Shown here in pieces: positions 54,275-63,232 of a DNA stretch of 64,000 bases. Every line of letters begins with the position of its first letter. The first letter of the stretch is position 1. This DNA is from Microbacterium oxydans (GTDB lineage: Bacteria > Actinomycetota > Actinomycetes > Actinomycetales > Microbacteriaceae): assembly GCF_026559675.1 (NCBI RefSeq), contig NZ_CP092891.1:992001-1056000 (forward strand), written 5' to 3'. The notes below the pieces were generated by a model, which saw nothing but the letters and a program-made list of their open reading frames with translations, was not told the origin of the DNA and made no database searches. The position numbers and the translations under genes are program-made.

Positions 54275-54293
54275 TCTGAGCTACGCTTGATCT

Positions 54294-54323
54294 GAAGGCC
54301 CCGGACTCCACTCCGGGGCCTTC
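54294..54323 (+). terminator. Rho-independent terminator after sucCD
   Basis: 12-bp perfect stem GAAGGCCCCGGA / TCCGGGGCCTTC (54294-54305 and 54312-54323), followed by TTTC; the only classical T-tailed terminator I saw in the window. Confidence 0.85.
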
Positions 54324-54349
54324 TTTCATGCCCGGGTGTCCGCGTCGCT

Positions 54350-54928
54350 TCAGCGGCGGCCCGCCACCGCGTCCAGCACGCCGTCCAGCGCGGCGTGGGC
54401 CCGCATCCGCGCGTCGGCGTCGTCCGGGTGCGCGGCGAGCCACAGGGCGAGTTCGTTCATGGCTCCGGAGAGCGCGGCCGTGAGCGGCGCGAGGAGTGCG
54501 GGGGAGACCCCTGCTTCGCTCAGACCCGTGCGCAGCTCCTGCTCCGGGCCCTCGGCGTCGAGGCGACGCCACTCCTCCCCGCCGAGCACGGCCGGGCCGT
54601 CGACGAGCAGCACGCGCGAGGCCGCTCCGCGCGTGATCGCGTCCAGGAATGCATGACTGCCGTCGCGGAGAGCGGCATCCGGAGCACTGTCTTCCGTGGC
54701 GTCGCGGATCGCGTCGGCCACGGACTGCTGCTGGGCAGCCGCGACGTCGCGGAACAGCAGCGGCTTCGACGTGTAGTGGTGGTAGACCGCTCCTCGTGTG
54801 ACTCCGGCGAGGCGGGCGATCTCGTCGACGGATGCGGTGGCGTACCCGTGCGCGGCGAACTGCGCCGTGGCGACATCGAGGATGCGGCGGGCGGTCTCGG
54901 CGGCGTCGGCCGCGGAAGCTCGGGGCAT
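54350..54928 (-). CDS. TetR/AcrR family transcriptional regulator
   Basis: A 192-residue repressor. HTH: ILDVATAQFAAHGYATASVD, EIARLAGVTRGAVYHHYTSK, with a long ligand domain (FLDAITRGAASRVLLVDGPA, TAALSGAMNELALWLAAHPD). It is divergent from a VOC-protein gene with 74 nt between starts, a region holding TACAAT as its own -10 box and operator-like inverted repeats. The usual logic is that it represses both genes and is released by a small ligand that the VOC protein binds or converts. Confidence 0.9.
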   Translation of the reverse strand: MPRASAADAAETARRILDVATAQFAAHGYATASVDEIARLAGVTRGAVYHHYTSKPLLFRDVAAAQQQSVADAIRDATEDSAPDAALRDGSHAFLDAITRGAASRVLLVDGPAVLGGEEWRRLDAEGPEQELRTGLSEAGVSPALLAPLTAALSGAMNELALWLAAHPDDADARMRAHAALDGVLDAVAGRR

Positions 54929-54971
54929 GGGGTTCCTTTACGTGCGGTGTGTATGTATTGTAGCGAGCAGG

Positions 54972-54988
54972 ATACAAACGCACTGTAT
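54972..54988. promoter_or_regulatory. Candidate TetR operator in the TetR/VOC divergon
   Basis: ATACA-N7-TGTAT (54972-54988) is a 17-nt inverted repeat; a related half-site (ATACACACCGCACGTAA on the - strand) covers about 54937-54953. Both lie between the divergent starts. Confidence 0.55.
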
Positions 54989-55002
54989 GTAAAGGGAGAG
55001 AC

Positions 55003-55404
55003 ATGAAGATCACGAGCTTCTACCCGGTGCTGATGGTGGACGACGTCGCTGCCACCGCACGCTTCTATCGCGAGGAGCTCGGCTTCGATGTGTCGTTCGA
55101 GGCCGACTGGTACGTGAGCCTGCGCTTCGAGGGTGGCGAGCTCGCGATCCTGGACCGCACGCACGAGACCATCCCCGAGGGCTTCCGCGAGCCCGTGCGG
55201 GGGCTGCTGCTGAACCTGGAGGTGCCGGATGCCGCCGCCGCGCACGCGCGCCTGGTGGGGGAGCGGGGGCTGCCCGAGCGCCTGTCCCTCCGGGAGGAGG
55301 ACTTCGGTCAGCGCCACTTCATCGTCGAGGCGCCCGGGGGTGTGCTCATCGACGTGATCGAGCCGATCGAGCCGTCGGCGGAGTTCGCGGCCGCCTACGC
55401 CTGA
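55003..55404 (+). CDS. VOC (glyoxalase/bleomycin-resistance fold) protein
   Basis: A 133-residue single-chain VOC protein: [53 protein letters not shown], and [20 protein letters not shown]. The last Glu and the His of RHF are at usual metal positions. Members protect from bleomycin-like drugs or act on small electrophiles. AAGGGAGAGAC precedes the ATG. It is controlled, by inference, by the divergent TetR gene. A hairpin follows. Confidence 0.85.
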   Translation: MKITSFYPVLMVDDVAATARFYREELGFDVSFEADWYVSLRFEGGELAILDRTHETIPEGFREPVRGLLLNLEVPDAAAAHARLVGERGLPERLSLREEDFGQRHFIVEAPGGVLIDVIEPIEPSAEFAAAYA

Positions 55405-55408
55405 TATG

Positions 55409-55448
55409 CGGAAGAGGGGCGGTTGCCGCAGCATCCGCCCCTCTTCCG
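55409..55448. terminator. Hairpin between convergent VOC and NCS2 genes
   Basis: 14-bp perfect stem CGGAAGAGGGGCGG / CCGCCCCTCTTCCG (55409-55422, 55435-55448), 12-nt loop. Confidence 0.75.
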
Positions 55449-55461
55449 TGTGATCTCGGTG

Positions 55462-56937
55462 TCAGATCCCGACGCCGAAGAGAGCCTCGATGGGCCCTCG
55501 GGCGAAGAAGATCAGGAACCCGGCGCCGACGACCCACAGCAGCGGGCTGATCGTCTTGGCCTTGCCGGAGAACGCGTGGATGAGCACCCAGCTCACGAAG
55601 CCCGCGCCGATGCCGTTCGCGATCGAGTACGTCAGCGGCATGACCGAGACGGTGAGGAACACCGGCAGCAGCACCCGGAAGTCCGTGAAGTCGATGTAGC
55701 GGATCTGCGCCATCATCATGGCACCGACGATGATCAGCGCCGCGGCGGCGATCTCGGTGGGGACGATCGACGTCAGCGGCGTCAGGAACATCGCGATCAG
55801 GAACACGACGCCGGTGACGACGTTCGCGAGTCCGGTGCGCGCACCCTCGCCGATGCCGGCCCCCGACTCGATGAAGACCGTGCTCGACGAGGAGGAGGTC
55901 GCACCACCGGCGATCGCGCCGACGCCCTCGACGACCAGTGCCGACTTGATGCGCGGGAAGTCGCCGTTGTCGTCGGCGAGGTTCGCCTCCTTGGCGAGGC
56001 CGGTCATGGTGCCCATGGCGTCGAAGAAGTTCGTGAAGAGCAGCGTGAAGACGATCATCACGATGGCGACGAGGCTGACCTTGCTCAGGTCGAAGCTGAA
56101 GTCGACGGCGCCGATCAGGCTCAGGTCGGGCACGCCGACGGGCGAGCCGTTCAGGGCGGGGACCGTCAGACCCCAGCCGCCCGGGTTGACCACGTTGCCC
56201 TCGTCGTCGAAGCCGCGCGGGCCGATGTGCCAGATCGCCTCGACGATGACCGCGAGCACGGTGCCGCCGATGAGGCCGATCAGCATGCCGCCCTTGATCT
56301 TGAGCGCGACGAGGATGCCGGTGAGGAGGAGCGTGATCACGAAGAGCAGGCTCGGTACGGTCGCGACCGAGCCGTTGACGCCGAGGCCGACGGGCGGCGA
56401 GGACGCGCCGGTGGCGGTGACGAAGCCCGAGTTCACGAAGCCGATGAAGGCGATGAACAGGCCGATGCCGACCGTGATGGCGATCTTGAGCTGGAACGGC
56501 ACGGCGTCGAAGATCGCCTTCCGCAGCCCGGTGGCGGCGAGCAGCACGATCACGACGCCGTTGATCATCACGAGGGCCATCGCCTCGGGCCAGGTCACCT
56601 GACCGACGACCGAGAAGGCGACGAACGCGTTGATGCCGAGGCCGGCGGCGAAGCCGAACGGCAGGCGCGTGACGAGTCCGAACAGGATCGTCATCACGCC
56701 GGCGGTCAGCGCGGTCGCGGCGCCGACGGCGTTGAAGTCGAGCATGTTCCCGGCGACGTCGGGCTTGCCGGAGAGGATGATCGGGTTGAGGATCACGATG
56801 TAGGCCATCGTGACGAACGTCACCAGACCCCCTCGGATCTCGGTGCCGATCGTGGATCCGCGCTTGCTGATCTCGAAGAAGCGGTCCAGGGAATTCTTGG
56901 GCTCGGTGGATGCCGGGGCGGGCGGGGCAGTTGTCAT
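55462..56937 (-). CDS. NCS2 family purine permease (AzgA/PbuG type)
   Basis: A 491-residue integral membrane permease. SKRGSTIGTEIRGGLVTFVT, VTMAYIVILNPIIL and GLVTRLPFGFAAGLGINAFV mark the AzgA-like branch of nucleobase transporters (adenine, guanine, hypoxanthine with H+). About 12-14 helices are visible. ATSSSSSTVFIESGAGIGEG is the conserved serine-rich substrate loop. Length exceeds the typical 430-450 because of a longer outside loop near DDEGNVVNPGGWG. Fits with the purN/purH and gua genes nearby as a salvage component. Start ATG 56937 with GGAGGTTTCC upstream on the - strand. Confidence 0.9.
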   Translation of the reverse strand: MTTAPPAPASTEPKNSLDRFFEISKRGSTIGTEIRGGLVTFVTMAYIVILNPIILSGKPDVAGNMLDFNAVGAATALTAGVMTILFGLVTRLPFGFAAGLGINAFVAFSVVGQVTWPEAMALVMINGVVIVLLAATGLRKAIFDAVPFQLKIAITVGIGLFIAFIGFVNSGFVTATGASSPPVGLGVNGSVATVPSLLFVITLLLTGILVALKIKGGMLIGLIGGTVLAVIVEAIWHIGPRGFDDEGNVVNPGGWGLTVPALNGSPVGVPDLSLIGAVDFSFDLSKVSLVAIVMIVFTLLFTNFFDAMGTMTGLAKEANLADDNGDFPRIKSALVVEGVGAIAGGATSSSSSTVFIESGAGIGEGARTGLANVVTGVVFLIAMFLTPLTSIVPTEIAAAALIIVGAMMMAQIRYIDFTDFRVLLPVFLTVSVMPLTYSIANGIGAGFVSWVLIHAFSGKAKTISPLLWVVGAGFLIFFARGPIEALFGVGI

Positions 56938-57012
56938 CGGGAAACCTCCGGAGAAACGCTATCGTGTCGCCGCCCCCACGCGCGCCCCCAGGGCTTCGTC
57001 GGCAACTCGTCG

Positions 57013-57018
57013 TAGTCT
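57013..57018 (+). promoter_or_regulatory. -10 box close to the perM start
   Basis: TAGTCT, 9 nt before the ATG at 57028; predicts a leader of about 2-3 nt. Confidence 0.5.
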
Positions 57019-57027
57019 CGAATCGCT

Positions 57028-58413
57028 ATGCAACGCCTCCTCGTCGCGCTCCTCGCCGCCTTCGACGCCGCCATCGCCGCAGCGGTCGGCCTCGTCGTGC
57101 TGCTCGCGCCGCTGACGCTGCTGTGGACCGTCGCCTTCGGCATCACCGCCGACTGGGGAGCGCTCTGGCCCCTCACCGGGACCCTCTGGCAGTTCGGGCA
57201 CGGCGTCCCGCTCGACGTCACGATCCCGAGCGAGCTCCTGGTCGCCCTCGCGATCCCGCCCCAGGCCGCGAACTTCGCGGTGTCGATCACACCGCTGGCG
57301 TTCCTGATCTTCACGCTGCTGTTCGCGGCGCGGTCCGGCAAGCGGGCGGCCGATGCCGGAGCGTGGCTGCTGGGCGTGGTGTCGGGGGCCGGTGTGTTCG
57401 CGCTCATCGCCGTCGGGGTCTCGCTGTCGACCCGGCTGGAGGCGGTGCAGACACCCGCTCCGCTGACGATCATCCTCCCCGCAGCGGTCTACCTCGCCGG
57501 CGCGCTCTGCGGCGCGGTCCGCGTGGCCTGGGAAGAGGGGGACGGCGGCCTCCTCGATCGTCTCCACGACCGGATCGACGCCCGGGAGGACTGGGCTCCG
57601 GTCCCGGCCGCGATCCTCCGCGGCACGGCTTTCACGCTCGTCGCCGTGGTCGGGGCGTCCGCCCTCGCCCTCGCCGTGACGACCCTGTTCCGCGGCGGCG
57701 AGGTGGTCGCGCTGTTCCAGGCCGCCCGCGTCGACGCCCTCGGCGCGACCGTCATGACGCTCGCGCAGCTCGCCTACCTCCCGACCATGATCGTGTGGGC
57801 GGCCTCGTGGCTCGCCGGCCCCGGCTTCGCGGTCGGAGCGGGCACCGCGGTGTCGCCTGCGGGCACCCAGCTGGGCGTCGTCCCCGGCATCCCCCTGTTC
57901 GGGCTGCTGCCCGAGAACAGCTCGTTCTGGATGCTCATCGTCGTGCTCGTCCCGGTCGCGGCCGGAGCGTTCGCCGGCTGGGCCGTGCGCTCCCGTCTGG
58001 TCTGGGAGGGAACCCCGCTCGGCATGCTGCAGCGCACCGTGATCGCCGTGGGCATCGCCGCCATCAGTGCGGGGATCACCGGACTCGCCGCCGCTCTCGC
58101 GAACGGGTCCATGGGCCCGGGCCGGTTGGCGGTGGTCGGGCCCGCGGTGGTGCCGTTCGCGCTCGCGCTCGGCGCCGAGGTGCTCATCGGCGCGGCGATC
58201 CTGCTGCTCGCGCCGCGGAACCGCGATGAGCTGGCCGAGGAGCGCACGGACCGCTGGATCGCCGAGATGACCGAGTTCGACCCGGCCGCGGGGTCGGTGG
58301 GCGTGGGGGGAGTCCCCGCGGTCGTGCCCTCCGCGTTCGACGACACCGCGCCGCTCGACGATGACCTCCGCCGGTTCGAGCCGCCGAGGAGCGACCCCGA
58401 TCGGCGCGACTGA
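57028..58413 (+). CDS. PerM-like cell-division membrane protein (DUF6350)
   Basis: A 461-residue polytopic protein with about nine to ten helices (LLVALLAAFDAAIAAAVGLV, ITPLAFLIFTLLFAARSGKR, TLVAVVGASALALAVTTLFR, TMIVWAASWLAGPGFAVGAG) and a charged C-terminal tail. GPGFAVGAGTAVSPAGTQLG is the conserved family stretch. In M. tuberculosis the family member PerM (Rv0955) is a divisome-stabilising protein lying before purN and purH, the same order as here. The TAGTCT box 9 nt upstream suggests a nearly leaderless message. The purN gene follows after 64 nt with its own box. Confidence 0.85.
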   Translation: MQRLLVALLAAFDAAIAAAVGLVVLLAPLTLLWTVAFGITADWGALWPLTGTLWQFGHGVPLDVTIPSELLVALAIPPQAANFAVSITPLAFLIFTLLFAARSGKRAADAGAWLLGVVSGAGVFALIAVGVSLSTRLEAVQTPAPLTIILPAAVYLAGALCGAVRVAWEEGDGGLLDRLHDRIDAREDWAPVPAAILRGTAFTLVAVVGASALALAVTTLFRGGEVVALFQAARVDALGATVMTLAQLAYLPTMIVWAASWLAGPGFAVGAGTAVSPAGTQLGVVPGIPLFGLLPENSSFWMLIVVLVPVAAGAFAGWAVRSRLVWEGTPLGMLQRTVIAVGIAAISAGITGLAAALANGSMGPGRLAVVGPAVVPFALALGAEVLIGAAILLLAPRNRDELAEERTDRWIAEMTEFDPAAGSVGVGGVPAVVPSAFDDTAPLDDDLRRFEPPRSDPDRRD

Positions 58414-58465
58414 CCGCCGCCTCGGCTCCCGTCGTCACCGGGCGGGGGCGGTCCGCGGGCCCCGG

Positions 58466-58471
58466 TAGACT
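58466..58471 (+). promoter_or_regulatory. Leaderless-type -10 box (purN)
   Basis: TAGACT, 6 nt before the GTG at 58478. Confidence 0.65.
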
Positions 58472-58477
58472 GAGCGC

Positions 58478-59065
58478 GTGCTCACGGTCGCCGTTCTCAT
58501 CTCGGGCGCCGGCTCGAACCTTCGTGCCCTCCTCGAGGCTGCTCGTCATCCCGATTTCCCCGCCAGGGTGATCGTCGTCGGCGCGGATCGCGATGCCGAC
58601 GGCCTCGCCCACGCCGAGGAGTTCGGCATCCCCAGCTTCACCGTGCCCTGGCACGAGCATGAGAGCCGCGAGGCCTGGGGGGAGGAGCTCGCCCGACAGC
58701 TCGCGGTCTGGAAGCCCGACCTGGTGGTCCTCAGCGGGCTCATGCGCCTGCTGCCGCCCTCGGTCGTCGCCGCGTACTCGCCGCGCCTCATCAACACGCA
58801 CCCGGCCTTCCTGCCGGAGTTCCCCGGTGCGCACGGCGTGCGTGACGCGCTCGCCGCCGGGGTCGACCAGACCGGCGCCAGCGTGATCGTCGTCGACGAC
58901 GGTGTCGACAGCGGACCGATCCTCGCCCAGGAGCGCGTGCCCGTGCTCCCGGACGACACCGAGCACAGCCTGCACGAGCGCATCAAGCCCGTCGAGCGTC
59001 GACTGCTCATCGACGTCGTCCGCGGGATCGCCACCGGCGACCTCGCCCTCACTCCTGCACCCTGA
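58478..59065 (+). CDS. purN: Phosphoribosylglycinamide formyltransferase
   Basis: A 195-residue enzyme that transfers a formyl group from 10-formyl-THF to GAR, step 3 of purine synthesis. [20 protein letters not shown] binds phosphate; [20 protein letters not shown] contains the catalytic Asn and His, and [16 protein letters not shown] the catalytic Asp. Length is normal. GTG at 58478 has the TAGACT box 6 nt upstream and no Shine-Dalgarno. purH begins 37 nt downstream and probably shares the transcript. Confidence 0.95.
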   Translation: MLTVAVLISGAGSNLRALLEAARHPDFPARVIVVGADRDADGLAHAEEFGIPSFTVPWHEHESREAWGEELARQLAVWKPDLVVLSGLMRLLPPSVVAAYSPRLINTHPAFLPEFPGAHGVRDALAAGVDQTGASVIVVDDGVDSGPILAQERVPVLPDDTEHSLHERIKPVERRLLIDVVRGIATGDLALTPAP

Positions 59066-59102
59066 CCCCCACCCCGACGCACCCCGCACGAAGGAGCCCA
59101 TC

Positions 59103-60710
59103 ATGGCCGGCCCCCGCCACGACCCCACGCTCTACCGCGATCGCGACACCGTGCCGATCCGGCGCGCGCTCGTCTCGGTGAGCGACAAGACCGACCTGCT
59201 CGTGCTGGCCGCGGCTCTCGCGGAAGCCGGCGTGGAGATCGTCTCGACCGGGTCGACCGCCGCGACCATCCGCGAGGCGGGCTTCGCCGTGACCGATGTC
59301 GCCGCCGTCACGGGCGTCGCCGAGATGCTCGACGGCCGCGTGAAGACGCTGCACCCCAAGGTGCACGGCGGTCTGCTGGCCGACCTGCGCCTTGAAGAGC
59401 ACGAGCGGCAGCTCGAGGAGCTCGACATCGCGCCGTTCGAGCTCGTCGTCGTGAACCTGTACCCGTTCGTCGAGACCGTCGCGTCGGGTGCCGTCGGCGA
59501 TGACGTCGTCGAGCAGATCGACATCGGCGGTCCCGCGATGGTGCGCGCCGCGGCGAAGAACCACGCCAACGTCGCGATCGTCGTGTCGCCGCAGTCCTAC
59601 CCCGCGATCGTCTCCGCGATCGCCGCCGGGGGCACCTCGGTCGCCCAGCGTCGCGAGCTCGCCGCACGGGCCTTCGCGCACACCGCCGCATACGACACCG
59701 CCGTCGCGCAGTGGTTCGCCGAGGGCACGCTCACCGAGCCGGGCGACCTGCCCGCGCACCTGACGATCCAGGCCGAGCGCCTCGCGACCCTCCGCTACGG
59801 CGAGAACTCGCACCAGCGCGGGGCGATCTACACCCGCGCCGGCGGCCACGGCATCGCCCAGGCGACCCAGCTGCAGGGCAAGGAGATGTCGTACAACAAC
59901 TACGTCGACGCGGATGCCGCCCTGCGCGCCGCCTACGACATGGTCAAGCCGGCCGTCGCGATCATCAAGCACGCCAACCCGTGCGGCATCGCGACCACGG
60001 CGCCGAACGCCCTGGACCCGATCGCCAGCGCCCACCTGCGCGCCCACGAGTGCGACCCGGTCTCCGCCTATGGCGGGGTCATCGCCGCGAACGGCACCGT
60101 CACCCTCAAGATGGCCGAGAACCTCAAGGACATCTTCACCGAGGTGATCGTCGCGCCGTCGTTCGAGCCGGCCGCCCTCGAGGTGTTCAAGGCGAAGAAG
60201 AACCTGCGTCTGCTGCAGCTGCCGAAGGACTGGCAGCAGGAGCGGATGGACGTGCGCCTCGTCTCCGGCGGTCTGCTGCTGCAGGACGCCGACCGCTTCC
60301 CGGACGACATCGTCTCCGTCGCGAAGAACTGGGAGCTCGTCTCCGGTGAGCGCCCGAGCGACGAGGAGATGGAGAACCTCATCTTCGCGTGGAAGGCCTG
60401 CCGCGCCGTCAAGTCGAACGCCATCGTGCTGGCGAAGGACAACGCCACGGTCGGCGTCGGCATGGGCCAGGTCAACCGCGTCGACTCGTGCCGCCTCGCG
60501 GTCGAGCGCGCCGGCGACCGCGCTGCCGGATCGGTCGCGTCCTCCGACGCGTTCTTCCCGTTCGCGGACGGCGCCCAGGTGCTGATCGACGCCGGCGTCA
60601 CCGCCATCGTGCAGCCCGGCGGGTCGGTCCGCGACGGTGAGGTCGTCGACGCCGCGCGCAAGGCCGGCGTGACGATGTTCTTCACCGGGGAGCGTCACTT
60701 CTTCCACTGA
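59103..60710 (+). CDS. purH: Bifunctional AICAR transformylase/IMP cyclohydrolase
   Basis: A 535-residue enzyme for the last two steps to IMP. The N-terminal MGS-like cyclohydrolase domain ([58 protein letters not shown]) is followed by the AICARFT domain ([70 protein letters not shown]). AAGGAG lies 7 nt before the ATG at 59103. The frame is open upstream within purN but that part is not used. A strong hairpin follows. Confidence 0.97.
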   Translation: MAGPRHDPTLYRDRDTVPIRRALVSVSDKTDLLVLAAALAEAGVEIVSTGSTAATIREAGFAVTDVAAVTGVAEMLDGRVKTLHPKVHGGLLADLRLEEHERQLEELDIAPFELVVVNLYPFVETVASGAVGDDVVEQIDIGGPAMVRAAAKNHANVAIVVSPQSYPAIVSAIAAGGTSVAQRRELAARAFAHTAAYDTAVAQWFAEGTLTEPGDLPAHLTIQAERLATLRYGENSHQRGAIYTRAGGHGIAQATQLQGKEMSYNNYVDADAALRAAYDMVKPAVAIIKHANPCGIATTAPNALDPIASAHLRAHECDPVSAYGGVIAANGTVTLKMAENLKDIFTEVIVAPSFEPAALEVFKAKKNLRLLQLPKDWQQERMDVRLVSGGLLLQDADRFPDDIVSVAKNWELVSGERPSDEEMENLIFAWKACRAVKSNAIVLAKDNATVGVGMGQVNRVDSCRLAVERAGDRAAGSVASSDAFFPFADGAQVLIDAGVTAIVQPGGSVRDGEVVDAARKAGVTMFFTGERHFFH

Positions 60711-60741
60711 GCGCTCGCGGTTCGCGAGACCCCGCTCCACC

Positions 60742-60783
60742 CCGAGACCCCGGCCTGCCGATGTTCGCAGGCCGGGGTCTCGG
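60742..60783 (+). terminator. 17-bp perfect hairpin after purH
   Basis: Arms 60742-60758 and 60767-60783 (CCGAGACCCCGGCCTGC) with an 8-nt loop, 31 nt downstream of the stop. Confidence 0.8.
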
Positions 60784-60856
60784 CGCGTGCGGAGGGACTC
60801 GGTGACGGCGCCACCGCCGTGTCCGATTTCCGCCAGTCGATGTCCCCGGGGCGTGA

Positions 60857-60862
60857 CAGCAT
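60857..60862 (+). promoter_or_regulatory. Leaderless-type -10 box (Ada/AlkA gene)
   Basis: CAGCAT, 6 nt before the ATG at 60869; a GGAGG lies only 1 nt before that ATG, too close for a normal Shine-Dalgarno. Confidence 0.45.
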
Positions 60863-60868
60863 GGAGGC

Positions 60869-62389
60869 ATGAGCTTCCCCGTGATCGACTTCGACGAGCG
60901 CTACCGGGCGATCAGCGCGCGCGACACCCGCTTCGACGGGCAGTTCGTCACGGCCGTCCGCTCGACCGGGATCTACTGCCGTCCGAGCTGCCCCGCGCGC
61001 ACGCCGAAGCCGCAGAACGTGACGTTCTATCCCACGAGCGCGGCGGCGCACGAGGCCGGCTACCGCGCGTGCAAGCGGTGCCTGCCCGAGGCCGCCCCCG
61101 GCTCCCCGGCCTGGGACATCCGCGGAGACACCGCGGCGCGGGCCATGCGCCTGATCTCCGACGGCGTCGTGGAGCGCGAGGGCGTGCCGGGCCTGGCCGC
61201 CCGTCTCGGCTACTCCAGCCGTCACCTCACGCGCCTGCTGACCACCGAGCTCGGCGCCGGCCCCCTCGCCCTGGCGCGCGCACACCGCGCACACACCGCG
61301 CGCATGCTGCTGGTCGGGACCGACATGCCCATCTCCGACGTGGCGTTCTCCGCCGGCTTCGCGAGCGTCCGCCAGTGCAACGACACGATCCGCGAGGTGT
61401 TCGGCCTCACGCCCGGTGAGCTCCGGGCCCGGCGACGGATGCCCGCCTCGGCGGTCCCCGGGGCGATCGATCTCGTGCTGCCGTATCGCGGCCCGCTCGA
61501 CGCGAGCGGCATCTTCTCCTGGATGGCGGCGCGCGCGGTCCCCGGGGTCGAGGAGACCACGGCCTCCTCGTTCTCGCGGCACCTGCGGATGCCCGGCGGT
61601 CCCGCCTGGTTCGAGGTGCGTCAGGACGAGGCGGAGCGCCTCCACCTGCGAGCCCGGGTCGCGCGGTTGGGCGACCTGGCGCCGCTGGTCTCGACCGTCC
61701 GCCGCATCTTCGATCTCGACGCCGACCCGCTGGCCATCGACGAGGCGCTCTCCGCCCACCCCGAACTGGCGCCCCTCGTGGCCCGCACTCCCGGCATCCG
61801 CGTGCCCGGGTCGGCCGATCCGCACGAGATGCTCATCCGGGCCATGGTCGGGCAGCAGATCACCGTGGTCGCCGCCCGCACCGCGCTTACCGCCCTCACG
61901 GAGGCGCTGGGGGAGCGCACCGAGAGCGGCCTGCTCTTTCCCACGACGGCCGCCATCGCCGAGCACGGCGCCGAGGTCCTCCGCGGACCCGCCGCCCGCA
62001 TCCGCGCGATCACCGGTGCCGCCGCCGCGCTCGCGGACGGGTCGCTCGCGCTCACGGTGGGCGACGACGGTCGGGAGCAGCGCGAGCGGCTCCTGGCGAT
62101 GCCCGGCATCGGACCCTGGACCGCCGACTATGTGCGCATGCGCGTGCTCGGCGACCCCGACATCCTGCTGCCGGGCGACGTGGCGCTGCGCGCCGGTGCC
62201 GCGGCCTCCGGACTGCCCGGCGAGGCGCGACCTCTCACCCTCTGGGCGGAGCGCACCGCACCCTGGCGCAGCTACCTCAGCGCCCACCTCTGGCGCGCCG
62301 CCCAGGTGCGTCCGGCGGGCTCCCGGCGCAGCACCTCCCTGCCGCGCGCCGCCCGCACCGAAGACACGACCTCGAAGGAGACCTCATGA
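60869..62389 (+). CDS. Ada-type regulator fused to AlkA DNA-3-methyladenine glycosylase
   Basis: A 506-residue fusion for the adaptive response. The Ada zinc domain (about 8-80) has four cysteines: Cys37, Cys41, Cys68 and Cys71; Cys37 in [14 protein letters not shown] is the methylphosphotriester acceptor. An AraC-type HTH (about 90-195, [40 protein letters not shown]) follows. The AlkA domain (about 205-490) ends in the HhH-GPD motif [19 protein letters not shown] with the catalytic Asp of DILLPGD. Ogt is encoded next, overlapping by ATGA. It should sense methylated phosphotriesters, activate repair genes including itself, and excise alkylated bases. Confidence 0.95.
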   Translation: MSFPVIDFDERYRAISARDTRFDGQFVTAVRSTGIYCRPSCPARTPKPQNVTFYPTSAAAHEAGYRACKRCLPEAAPGSPAWDIRGDTAARAMRLISDGVVEREGVPGLAARLGYSSRHLTRLLTTELGAGPLALARAHRAHTARMLLVGTDMPISDVAFSAGFASVRQCNDTIREVFGLTPGELRARRRMPASAVPGAIDLVLPYRGPLDASGIFSWMAARAVPGVEETTASSFSRHLRMPGGPAWFEVRQDEAERLHLRARVARLGDLAPLVSTVRRIFDLDADPLAIDEALSAHPELAPLVARTPGIRVPGSADPHEMLIRAMVGQQITVVAARTALTALTEALGERTESGLLFPTTAAIAEHGAEVLRGPAARIRAITGAAAALADGSLALTVGDDGREQRERLLAMPGIGPWTADYVRMRVLGDPDILLPGDVALRAGAAASGLPGEARPLTLWAERTAPWRSYLSAHLWRAAQVRPAGSRRSTSLPRAARTEDTTSKETS

Positions 62390-62883
62390 CCGCCCTGATC
62401 CAGACCATCGACACCCCCGACGGCGCGTTCACGATCCTCGCCGACGACCGCCAGCGCGTGCTGTCCTCCGGCTGGACGTCCGACGTCGAGGCGATCCTCG
62501 GACGCCTCCCCGCCGCGATCCGTCCCGAGGCCCTCCGCGAGAGCGAGACGGACGCCGCCGCCGCAGCCCTGGCGTACTACGCGGGCGACCTCACGGCCAT
62601 CGACGCCGTCGCCGTGAAGCAGTCCGGCACCGCGCTGCAGCTCGCCGGCTGGTCGGCCCTGCGCGGCATCGAGCCCGGCGACCCGCTCACCTACACGCGC
62701 TTCGCCGCGCGACTGGGCAATCCGAACGCGGTGCGCGCGGCGGCCTCCATCTGCGCCCGCAACGCGCCCGCGCTGTTCGTGCCGTGCCACCGCGTGCTGC
62801 GCACCGACGGCAGCCTCGGCGGCTTCGCCTGGGGGCTCGGCGTCAAGGAGAGCCTCCTCGCTCGGGAGGCCGTGACCGGTTGA
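62386..62883 (+). CDS. ogt: Methylated-DNA-protein cysteine methyltransferase
   Basis: A 165-residue suicide enzyme that removes methyl groups from O6-alkylguanine. The acceptor Cys134 is in [40 protein letters not shown] is the DNA-binding HTH. The chain is somewhat shorter at the N-terminus than E. coli Ogt. Its ATG overlaps the Ada/AlkA stop (ATGA), so it is produced with that regulator. No terminator hairpin is obvious; two direct repeats of GGGGTCGTGACCAGnTGAC lie directly after the stop (62887-62924). Confidence 0.95.
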   Translation: MTALIQTIDTPDGAFTILADDRQRVLSSGWTSDVEAILGRLPAAIRPEALRESETDAAAAALAYYAGDLTAIDAVAVKQSGTALQLAGWSALRGIEPGDPLTYTRFAARLGNPNAVRAAASICARNAPALFVPCHRVLRTDGSLGGFAWGLGVKESLLAREAVTG

Positions 62884-62979
62884 GGCGGGGTCGTGACCAG
62901 GTGACGGGGTCGTGACCAGCTGACGGGGGATCACGACGAGGGCGCGGGAAGGCGGCTCTCGACGGATCGGGAATGACTC

Positions 62980-63009
62980 TTGCGTTCAGCTGGTTCACAG
63001 CAATAGGCT
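62980..63009 (+). promoter_or_regulatory. Predicted promoter of the leader-peptide/ABC exporter unit
   Basis: TTGCGT (62980-62985), an 18-nt spacer and TAGGCT (63004-63009), in an AT-richer patch, 53 nt before the leader-peptide ATG. This 349-nt gap (62884-63232) holds this promoter, a 21-codon ORF and a nested hairpin. Confidence 0.65.
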
Positions 63010-63062
63010 GGTGGGCTGTCGCGCCAACCGGACGACATCGCCGAGCCCCTGAGGAGGACACC

Positions 63063-63128
63063 ATGACCACGATCGCCACCGCGCGGATCGCAGCTCTCGG
63101 CTCGACCCCGGCGCGTCCGCTCTCCTAG
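63063..63128 (+). CDS. 21-residue leader peptide upstream of the ABC exporter gene
   Basis: The ORF encodes MTTIATARIAALGSTPARPL plus Ser, then TAG. GAGGAGG ends 5 nt before the ATG, the best Shine-Dalgarno in the region, so translation is likely. It lies between a promoter and a nested hairpin that precedes the exporter gene, the layout of ribosome-controlled attenuators. No run of one amino acid is seen, so stalling by an antibiotic or by the nascent chain is more likely than amino-acid starvation. No homologue is known to me. Confidence 0.6.
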   Translation: MTTIATARIAALGSTPARPLS

Positions 63129-63150
63129 AGCCACCCCGCCCCTTCTTCGT

Positions 63151-63186
63151 CGGATGCCGGACTCTGTGAGTCCGCTCTCGCATCCG
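63151..63186 (+). promoter_or_regulatory. Nested hairpin between leader peptide and ABC exporter (putative attenuator)
   Basis: Outer arms CGGATGC (63151-63157) and GCATCCG (63180-63186) enclose the perfect inner stem CGGACTC-TGT-GAGTCCG (63158-63174). The structure starts 22 nt after the leader-peptide stop and ends 46 nt before the exporter ATG. No T-run follows. Confidence 0.65.
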
Positions 63187-63232
63187 TCCCCGCTTCCGCA
63201 ACCGCTGTCCATACGAAACTCGTCTGAGAGAC

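Noticed and set aside
62887..62924. Two direct copies of GGGGTCGTGACCAGnTGAC after ogt
   Set aside because: Only two copies of 19 nt with no hairpin and no second locus; too little to call an element.
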